A DNA stretch of 26,601 nucleotides. Source: Cudoniella acicularis (taxonomy: Eukaryota > Ascomycota > Leotiomycetes > Helotiales > Helotiaceae). A model generated the notes under the pieces. That model did not search any database and was not told the DNA's origin. It saw only the letters and a list, made by a program, of their open reading frames with translations. Shown here in pieces: positions 19,154-26,601 of this stretch. The position numbers were made by a program, and so were the translations under genes. Positions within the stretch are counted from its first letter, which is position 1, and every line of letters starts with the position of its first letter. The stretch covers positions 1 through 26,601 of the forward strand of contig JAAMPI010000755.1 in the NCBI GenBank assembly GCA_013054445.1. The letters run 5' to 3'.

Positions 19154-21015
19154 TTATCTTTGATGGGTCTGCTTAGCCAACCCAACATACTCCCCTATAG
19201 CTTTTATGATTCCACCTTTGTTACCAGTCGACCCTAACTTCGGCGGTGCTGACCTTTGACCTTCCTTTACTGCTTCGACATCAGCTGGGACGGAGGGGGC
19301 TTGCCAAGTCTGCTCTCGAGTTGTATCGTTTGCGAAAGCAACGAGTATAAGAGGACGGTTAATCATGGAAACAGGTTGAGAATCTCCTGCTATTACCCTC
19401 TGACAGAATAATCCTGGAAAGATATCCAGTACATAGATTAAGCTTTTTTGCTGCTCTTCCGTTGCCAAATCAGTGGCTGGCTTTAAGAGCTTACCACGCT
19501 TTGACATATTGACGCATTGGAAGCTGTCAATATTTGCGAGGAAGTCGTGCAAGTTGGATGCAAACTCGCCTGGCTCGCAGTTGGAATAATCAGAGTACTT
19601 TAGCATCCAAATGCTTGACGCAGATTGAGTCTTTTATATGTTAGTCGCGTTCATCTAAGTTTAGAGAAAAGCTGATCAAGAGTATGTACTTTTTGAGCAA
19701 GCTCTATGGCTGGGTTTATGACCTCTTTAGTCAATGACAGTATTGTTGACTCGCTTTCTTGGTTCAAAACCGTCCCATGAAGAAAATCATAGAGATCTAT
19801 AGTGAGGTCTCGCTGGGTCGAAGGATAGCGATTGCGAAAGCTTTTGTGGTTGTTGATGGCGGTTGCGGTGTCGCTTCTCCATGTCCGAATTGTGATTAAG
19901 TCTGCATTAACCCATTATTCTCCTTTCGCATATTGAAGTGGTCAAGCCTCACCCTTTTGAAGTCCTGCGTTCTCCATACCGTCTTGAATGGTATTAAGAA
20001 AGTCTCGTTCTTCCTCGCGGAGAAGTATTGAGAAGGGCTGATTCAAAATGTGGTCAAAAAGATACCGCATCACAACGGCCTGTAGGATGTATTCCTTTGC
20101 TTCAATCCAGCGATCGGAACGAGACTGAAAACGCTTCAGAATGGCTTCAAATCTTCTAAGTCGAGCACCTTGTTCATATCGGCCAATGATGTTCAGCTCA
20201 AGACGATCATCGTCCAGAAACGATTCACAGTTATTAGCAATCCAATTCTTCACCAACTTAATTAATCTTTCGTAGTCTCGTTCAATTTCGCTCTCTGTGT
20301 ATTCTTGTCTCTGTGGCCGCAATCGAAATATCGTATTTGAAGCCTCTTCGACTCGCTGTTGGAGATTTGCTCGGTGAGCCTCTGACTGCGCTAGGTTGTC
20401 TTTAAGAACCGCCTCTGACTGTTGATTTCTTTTAATTTGATTTCGAAGCTCCTTGTTCTGCAATTCGATTGCCGTATATCGTCCTATGTCTATTCTTTGG
20501 TCCGTGGAGTACTGTGGAGGAGCATTTCTCTGCGCATAGCGAAGGGTCTCGTTTGCTGGTGTAGTTGAACTCCTCCGTAGCTCTATTCTGTCAGCAGTGT
20601 TCTCAAGAAATAAGGATGGTGTTACCTTTAGGTTCAAAATTAGGTGCTTCAAAGTGGTTTTGAATTGGTCCTGTTGCTGGAGCAAGTTGAACGGCTTCCT
20701 GAATATCTTCCGCGCGAGGACTGGAGGCTTTCTGACTCTCATTTGTCACACGGTTTGAAAGCTCGGATGGATGATTTGGTCCTTGGCTAGTACCCTGGAC
20801 ATGGCTATGGCTTTTTGAGTGTCTTTGTGCGCGAGTGGCTACGGAAGAGCACATTGATGCTGCTTGAATTTCGTGCGGGGTTTGGTGGAATCGTTCTCGA
20901 TGAGCATTTGACTCCTTAGCTGTTGCTTCAGACTTCGAGAATTGAGAATTAAGCAGCGCCAGTGGTATAGAAGACTACTCACAATCGTATCCCGAGAAGG
21001 TTCAAGAGGATCCAT
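19154..21015 (-). CDS. Coiled-coil protein of unknown function, 552 aa
   Basis: Model complement(join(19154..19630, 19690..19901, 19953..20582, 20626..20932, 20983..21015)). Introns are 59, 51, 43 and 50 nt, with donors GTACAT, GTGAGG, GTAACA and GTGAGT, and every junction keeps phase, which argues strongly for a live gene. Residues 1-114 are polar, Ser/His/Gln-rich and probably disordered. About 145-205 is a heptad-rich, Glu/Gln/Arg/Lys helix (IELQNKELRNQIKRN) that should form a coiled coil. About 205-394 is helical and compact, with LIKLVKNWIANNCESFL, SDRWIEAKEYIL, MRYLFDHILNQPFSILLREE and later NPAIELAQKV. The C-terminus (395-552) holds a mixed region, MINRPLILVAF, and a basic tail. The central part resembles fungal-only hypothetical proteins I have seen, but I know no function. 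No signal peptide, no membrane helix. Divergent neighbour of the Hsp70-like gene. Confidence 0.82.
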
Positions 21016-21884
21016 CTTGTAGTGTTTCTCGCGGTGTACTTTGGCGTTTCTTCAATACTGCCGGGATTGAGCGGGGTTTGGTAGCAATATTATCAAGGGC
21101 TGCAATACAGGCTAGCTGGGTGAGATTCAAAGGTAAGAAATTCTAGCTCCTAAGATTGATGAAATGCTGATCTGCTAATGCGGTGCGAACGACGACTCGG
21201 CAGTGTCAAGTGATCCTAATATGCAAATGTTTGCGCTTGAGGAGACCAAAGACGATGAAGCCCTGTTTCCCCCTAGTGGTTGCAGCACGCAGAATCTCAA
21301 CCCCACCCCCACTCTACTATTGGATCGCAATGCGACAGAAAGGGTGGATCAAGCTGACGCAGAGACGCTCAATCCATGTCTTTTTCACAAGTTGGCATGG
21401 CTAGCGAACCCACTTCCCGGTTACCTCGGGCGCTTAACTTTCCCCTTTCCCCTCGAAGCAAGATGCGCCTGCGCGGACTACCTGGTGGGAGACACAGGAA
21501 GGTAGTTATCAATAGAGAGCATAGTCAAGTGATTAACAATAGATCAGGCTTCAAAAGATGGATATCTTTCTTCGCCTTTCCTACAGAGGGGACCACAAGG
21601 GGGTGAAAGATATTGGGCGAAGGGAGTTGTTGGGCTATCCTGCATAAGGGTATCTACTAGTTTCGCTGCTATACCACTAGAATGTTTCCAACATTCAACA
21701 GCCATGCGCAAAGCATTCCGAGGCAAAACGCGGAAGCCTCCCGAGTGGCCAGGAATTCTTCAGCGTGGGAAGCGTAGATGCAAACATTTTGCATACATGG
21801 ACTCTTCGCCCTACTGCTTACCCTCAATCTCTTCACTCTGAACAGAAATCGAAGGCACTTACTCAAATTGAAATGAAGTGAGGT
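21016..21884. promoter_or_regulatory. Shared divergent promoter region (869 bp)
   Basis: Lies between the starts of the coiled-coil gene (minus) and the Hsp70-like gene (plus). It has CT-rich patches (about 21437-21455, TTTCCCCTTTCCCC) typical of fungal promoters and several AGGGG/CCCCT strings that fit a general stress element (about 21270, 21586 and 21596). I found no proper heat-shock element (alternating GAA/TTC with 2-bp spacing). Frames inside lack credible structure. Confidence 0.5.
21680..21696. promoter_or_regulatory. 17-bp palindrome in the divergent promoter
   Basis: GAATGTT (21680-21686), TCC, AACATTC (21690-21696): perfect 7-bp arms with a 3-bp centre, 189 bp before the Hsp70-like start. 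It has the form of a binding site for a dimeric regulator. GAA and TTC occur at its ends but not with heat-shock-element spacing. Confidence 0.45.
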
Positions 21885-24079
21885 ATGGAGAAGCTTGATA
21901 TGAAGAATCTGACCTTGCGGGAAAGAAAGATCGTGGTTGGGATTGACTTTGGAACCACTTTCTCGGGCGTCGCATACGGGAATACGCATGATGTGAGGTC
22001 CACATTGTATCTTACAGCACGAAGGGCCGAAGGCTTTACTGACGGAGTGCAATTCTTAGGGGCATCTGAATATCGTTCAACAATGGCCTGGGATGAGCTC
22101 TCCTCTGGACAGGAGTAGTGAGAAAGTCCCTACCCAGATCTTGTACGACAGTGAAGCTCTAGGGGGGTTTAAATGGGGATATCAGATCCGAGATGATGTT
22201 CCCCGTCATCAATGGTTCAAATTGTAAGTTGGAAGGTGTTTCTGGGTCATGGGAATTAATTCATGCTCTACTCTAGAGATCTTGAGTCGACATACAAACC
22301 GAGTACGGCTCTCTCCAATCGCTATCCGCATCCGAATAATCTTCCTCCAAACATCCACCACAATACCCAGCAACTCACTGCAGACTATCTTGGGGCCATC
22401 AAAAAACACCTTACGTATATTTTGCAGATGCAGCTGGGCGAGCTCCAAGCGAAAGAGACGCCATTACAATTCATCCTAACGGTGCCGGCAGTCTGGAGCG
22501 AAGTCGCAAAAGAGAAGACACTAGCTGCAGCAGAAACCGCTGGCTTGGGGGATGATGCACCCATTTTAATGGTGTCAGAACCAGTGAGTTTGAACAGCGA
22601 ACACTTGAAATTGATTGTGTTGACGGTTTTCAGGAAGCAGCAGCAACGTATGCTCTACAACGCCAAGACCTCAATTACCTCAAACCCGGAGACACTTTTG
22701 TCGTATGCGATGCTGGAGGGGTAACGGTTGATTTGATATCATATACTGTTATCAAACTTGAACCTGTGCTTGAAGTGAAGGAAGCAGCACCCGGCACCGG
22801 CGCTCTTTGCGGAAGTACCTTTCTAAATCGACGGTTTCAAGAATATCTAGTTTCCAGACTAGGCCAGCAAGATGGCTGGGATGAAGATACACTCTCAGAA
22901 GCCATGGAACACTTCGATCAGATGGTAAAAGTCAGAACTCAAATCGCTCGGCATTAACTTACTCAAGGCATTTAGGTCAAACTACAGTACACATCTACGA
23001 ACAAAGACCAGAGCTGGAAAGTTCCCGTCACTGGTCTCGCTACTGATGAATCCCTCTCGGTCAAAAAAGGAAAACTGATTCTCAAATCCTCCGACGTGAA
23101 GGAGATTCTCGAGCCTGTCATCGCTGAGGTGGTCAAATTGGTTCTTGATCAGATCCAGACGACGAGCGGGGGCGTCAAAGTCGTTCTGCTCGTAGGCGGC
23201 TTCGGTACGAGCATGTATCTGCGTGAGCGGATCCGTGAAGCGATAAATAACAACATTGAGGTGTTACAGCCGCCTTATGGATGGAGTGCTGTGGTGAGGG
23301 GTGCGGTTATGAAGGGTCTTGCGCAGTCAGACCCCAAGCATGCGAGGTTGCGCTTGACGTCTCGTATTGCGAGGAAGCATATTGGTACCACTAGCAGCAT
23401 GTTGTTCGACGCAAACGTTCACTCGGAAAGTCGAAAGTATGTATTACGCCTGCTTTGTCTGTTTTAGCCAAGATTCAAAGTTAACAGAATTTCGGCTGAC
23501 ACGGCATAGATATTTTGACGAATTTGACGGGTTATGGAAGACACAGGGTATGGAATGGTTCATCAAAAAAGTACTGTTTTCCCTCTGTCGCTTTCCATTT
23601 CATATTCTCGATAGGAGTACCAGCTAGCTGACAATTAAATTCTACTCTATAGGGTGACACCATAAACGAAGAGAAGCCATACATATTTCACTTCTGTAGG
23701 AAGACTCTCGTATCAGAGGGACAACACGAAGGTTTCACGGATATCATTTACCACGACTGCACCGAACGATCCCCCCCGGTGTACCAGGATGCAAGAGTTA
23801 AAAGACTGGTGGAACTGGAAGTAAATCCTGGGGATCTACCACCCGATGCTTTTGAGTTAGAGCAGGGAAAGGACGGCCGACTGTACTACGTGTTGGAATT
23901 TAGTATAGAGGTCACTTATCAATCTGCTTCTACAAAGTATGAGTTAATGCATCAGGGTGAGTTGCGAATTTCTTTTCGGGTTTGGCCGGCTGGTGGGGTA
24001 TATCGCACAGAAATGAATGCTAATATGTGTGTGTTCGAAAGGGAAACAGTATGATTCTGTCACGGCTGAATATGTTTGA
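21885..24079 (+). CDS. Hsp70-like ATPase (fungal actin-like ATPase family)
   Basis: Model join(21885..21992, 22060..22223, 22277..22583, 22634..22924, 22976..23436, 23510..23570, 23653..23956, 24042..24079), 577 residues, seven introns of 50-85 nt, all in phase. Nucleotide-binding fold: phosphate-1 GIDFGTTFSGVAYG (19-32), KVPTQILYD and GYQIRDDVPRHQWFKL, FILTVPAVWS, MVSEPEAAATYAL, phosphate-2 VVCDAGGVTVDLISY (about 215-229) and adenosine loop LLVGGFGTSMYLRERI. The end (SVTAEYV) is typical of this family. The canonical Hsp70 substrate-binding domain and EEVD tail are absent, so it belongs to the divergent HSPA12-like group expanded in filamentous fungi, whose clients are unknown. Val223 replaces the third Gly of the phosphate-2 motif (usually DAGGGTVD), which may weaken ATP hydrolysis. 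ATG 21900 (MKNLT) is an alternative start. Confidence 0.92.
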
Positions 24080-24770
24080 GTTTTATATGAACTCTTATCT
24101 TACAGCAGGATCACGATATTTCTTGGAGAGTTGTAAGATGAAGGTTATAATCACAATTTTTTGGTGTACGACGACGCGCTGATAGATGGATAGGAGTTTT
24201 CACCTATGTATATATACTCTATACATATACAATGACCAATAACTTCCAACTATTGTTCTGAATTCAAGTTGAGTATTTAGTTTTAAATTCGATCCGCTTC
24301 TCTGAAAAAAAGGCACTGAGTTAAATTTTTAATAAACTGTTTTTCCTCTATTTGAAGTTGTGAAGCTGGATAATAATGATCAATTCGATTAAAGAGAGGA
24401 GTGAGAGCAGAGAGCAGATGCTAGCTAAATACACGTGCCTAGCGTCCGAGCGATGGCATGAAGCTATTCCCAGACCAAGCTGAAACGTGACTAATTTGAT
24501 ACCTGACCCAGCAGCCTTGACAGAAGTCGACGGCTAAGCTTTCGGCCAGCAACAGCAATCTCCTGCCATTCGTTCTTCCCGCGAGGTGGTTGCACTGCCT
24601 ATTCCACTGCGTCTTCAACAGATGCATTCAAATTTCTCTTGTTTCCTTCTCTATGTTTCTTCTCCACGCGATGAGAGTTAGCGTTCGAACTCGGAGACTT
24701 CTGATAACTTTTCAAATACAACCGACTTTGTCGTGTGATTGAAGGGGGTGACCCGGAACTTAACACGCAA
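24080..24770. other. Intergenic between convergent 3' ends
   Basis: Holds the 3' flank of the Hsp70-like gene; AATAAA at 24331-24336 is a possible polyadenylation signal, about 250 nt past its stop. A TA-rich microsatellite-like patch is at about 24206-24230. On the minus strand a basic, coding-looking stretch (24599-24689, HRVEKKHREGNKRNLN) may be the last exon of the BTB-like gene in an alternative splice form. Confidence 0.45.
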
Positions 24771-25720
24771 TCAGTAATAGTTTCTCGGTTACCGAAAGTT
24801 TACGAAAGTAGTTCAAGTTAGAGAGAGACATTATACACCTTCTCACATACCTCTTCGAAGATGACGATGGGGTACCAGTAGTAGAAGCAGAAGGGCTCGC
24901 CACTCCCCCCACGGTTTCTGGCGTTGACAACACAGCATTCTCCATCTTAAAAAGGTGCATCATCTTCCCAAAAAGTTCCAAAGCATCTGTCCCGCCTTTC
25001 TTAATCACGCCTTTGATACAGGGCGATTCGCACAAAGCGTCGTATTGCTGGGCCATGTACTCGATGATCCAGTCGCGGAAAGGCTTGCTATCGATTAACC
25101 CACCACTTTTTACCTCGGTTAGGATCTGGAGGAAGGTGTCCGGCTCGTAGTATTTGCGAGTACGGATTTTTTGGATGGCGGCGATGCAGAGTGGGCCAAG
25201 TCTGTGAGGAGAGAGAAGGGGAGATTGTCAGCTCATTGAGACATAGAGTTTGAGAAGCGGCAAGAAAGAGATACGCACGAGAGAGTAGTAGCTAGCTTGT
25301 AAATTCTCAAGTAAAAAATAGGATTTTGTCTATACAGCATTGTCGAAGAGGTCGCCCCAACTTTATCATCGAAATCAAATTTATATTCCTTCTTCGAAGT
25401 ATCACCCTCTAGGTAACTAATAACTGCCCTAACCACTTCAGGGTCGCAATAAGGGAAATTGAGCGCATCGTTTCCCTGTAGTGATATCGGTATTTCCCCT
25501 GGATTTTCGATCCAGAATTTTATCACGAGTGATTTCTCCAAGATGTTCCCGGGGACATTGAAGATTTCTTGGCAGCCATTGGTCATGCCGTCGGCGGCTA
25601 AAGAACCGGCGATTATCTTTCCGGTGATGATTTCGGGGTGGGATCTGTGATGTGATGAGTGGTCGGTTAGTAAATGCTAAGTTTGGGTTGATGGAGGGAA
25701 GAGACGGACTCTTGTGCCAT
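24771..25720 (-). CDS. BTB/POZ-like domain protein
   Basis: Preferred model complement(join(24771..24783, 24851..25201, 25279..25644, 25710..25720)), 246 residues. The first exon is 11 nt (ATGGCACAAGA) with donor GTCCGT, branch TACTAAC and acceptor ATCACAG. The protein starts MAQESHPEIITGKIIAGS. A BTB-like order follows: KSLVIKFWIENPGEIPISLQ, LNFPYCDPEVVRAVISYLEG (the DPE.V...I.YL.G core), an Asp-rich loop, FYLRIYKLATTLSLGPLC (BTB helix pair) and a BACK-like helix region ending YMAQQYDALCE. A Ser/Thr/Gly-rich tail closes it. Such proteins act as protein-interaction adaptors, sometimes for CUL3 ubiquitin ligases; partner unknown. The 3' end is uncertain: after donor GTATGT (24850) the acceptor may be 24784 (preferred, 67-nt intron), or 24690 giving a basic tail ending 24599, or the intron may be retained with a stop at 24760. 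Confidence 0.75.
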
Positions 25721-26194
25721 TCTCTTAAAAAATAAGAATTTGTTTAGGGTGATGCGGTTTGTTCAAGTAGCCAGATTGGTATTGGAACGGGTCGCGAAAG
25801 AGGGGTAGCGAGTGCGGAGTTGTTCGGGATTTATAAATGGGTGAAGTCGTTCGATCCGGGCGCTTCGCGAAACACCGTATAAAGTGTTGCTATCGGTCGA
25901 GTTTGAGGTCTTATGAAACTTGGTGGTCGGTTATGTAATGATTGAAGCTTGTATTACTTTTCTAGGTTGTTAGTGAAGTATTATACAGGAAGAGGTTAAG
26001 AGGCAGCATTTATAAGCAATGGATAATTGATTTGCGCTTAAAAGTTAAAAGTTGGTCATGCGACTCGTCCCCCCTGAAAGAGGCTTTGTCGGCTTTGCGA
26101 GCACGATAAGGAGAGCGTCGCTAACCGAAGTCCCGTGCCAAATCCCACCCCCCACCAAATCCCGCTCTTTTAAATTCCACCTCCACACCAAAAT
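25721..26194. other. Intergenic, BTB-like promoter and transposon flank
   Basis: Upstream of the BTB-like start. 26060-26185 is C-rich (CCCCCC at about 26072; AATCCCACCCCCCACC) and directly precedes the transposase relic. It may contain that element's terminal inverted repeat, but the other end is outside the window so I cannot delimit it. Confidence 0.4.
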
Positions 26195-26601
26195 ATAGCT
26201 AGAGTCGACAAATCAGCTCGGATTGATGCCGCAGTTACTATATTAAAAAGAGGAGAATTCACAAATTATATTAATACTACTACGAAATATAGATATGATC
26301 GTACTTCGCTCTTAAAGCACATATACGGCCTTATTAAGTCGAAAAAGGAGGCTAATTTATTATAGTACTAGTGTCTTACTAACGAGTAGGAAGAGGTCTT
26401 GATCACTCGAATTAATAGCCTAATGGACCGAGGAATACTACCGACTAGTCATATTATTAAGAATCTTACTAGAGAGATCAAGAGAACGAGCGTTAGGAAG
26501 AACTAGGTTGTTACAGACCTAGTTTACCGCACAGTCCTACGACTAAGGAGACTCAGACAGTGTGGAGCTATATGCAACAGGAGGCTGCGACGCGGCCCCT
26601 G
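26195..26601 (+). pseudogene. RIP-damaged pogo-type transposase, 5' part, cut by window edge
   Basis: One frame runs from 26195 to the edge with four stops: TAG at 26363, 26369, 26387 and 26504. It reads ARIDAAVTILKRGEFTN, then KYRYDRTSLLKHIYG, which is a psq-type helix-turn-helix. CLTNE-stop-EEVLITRI, LMDRGILPTSHIIKNL and TREIKR follow, the CENP-B/Tc5-type second DNA-binding domain. This is the N-terminal layout of fungal pogo/Fot-type (Tc1-mariner superfamily) transposases; the DDE domain would lie beyond the window. The three first stops stand where Gln is expected or likely (CAG to TAG) and the fourth where Trp is usual (TGG to TAG). The start may also be lost: ATA at 26195 where ATG would begin the frame (ATG to ATA). 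All are CpA-to-TpA changes or fit them. Confidence 0.75.

Noticed and set aside
21183..21606. Overlapping plus-strand frames in the divergent promoter
   Set aside because: Short, mutually overlapping, no domain; composition is promoter-like.
21580..21760. Heat-shock element upstream of the Hsp70-like gene
   Set aside because: GAA and TTC triplets occur but not in the alternating 5-bp spacing required.

Overview
The window reads as nuclear DNA of a filamentous ascomycete (Pezizomycotina; a Leotiomycete-like fungus is my guess, not shown). The reasons are short introns of 43-111 nt with GTATGT/GTRAGT donors and CTAAC/CTGAC branch sites, a HET-domain gene, a secreted GH3 beta-glucosidase, expanded-family genes (C2H2, Hsp70-like, BTB-like), and AT-rich islands whose broken genes carry CAG/CAA-to-stop and TGG-to-TAG changes, as repeat-induced point mutation (RIP) would leave. 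I rebuilt seven gene models by joining exons so that phase is kept at every junction.

Layout. 1-1020: AT-rich transposon-like relic. 2603-3340 (+): C2H2 zinc-finger protein with one Cys of finger 1 replaced. 3341-5727: no gene recognised, but a pyrimidine-rich repeat patch with a hairpin. 5728-8218: a gene graveyard holding a broken AAA-ATPase-like N-terminus and a dead Ca2+/H+ exchanger (CAX/VCX1 family). 9023-10585 (+): intact HET-domain allorecognition-type gene between AT-rich tracts. 11232-11498 (+): C-terminal remnant of a HET-6-type protein. 11896-13080 (-): intact four-exon aldo/keto reductase (AKR7-like). 14398-17289 (-): intact five-exon GH3 beta-glucosidase. 17470-19153: no gene, but a cluster of inverted and direct repeats upstream of the glucosidase. 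19154-21015 (-): five-exon, 552-residue coiled-coil protein of unknown function. 21885-24079 (+): eight-exon Hsp70-like ATPase, divergent from it. 24771-25720 (-): BTB/POZ-like protein. 26195-26601 (+): start of a RIP-damaged pogo-type transposase cut by the window edge.

The left 11.5 kb is accessory, repeat-rich and decaying, with HET genes embedded. The right 14 kb is mostly intact genes. I see no secondary-metabolite cluster. The one arrangement suggesting genes working together is the head-to-head pair (coiled-coil protein and Hsp70-like ATPase) sharing an 869-bp intergenic region with a 17-bp palindrome. No function for this pair is established from the sequence.
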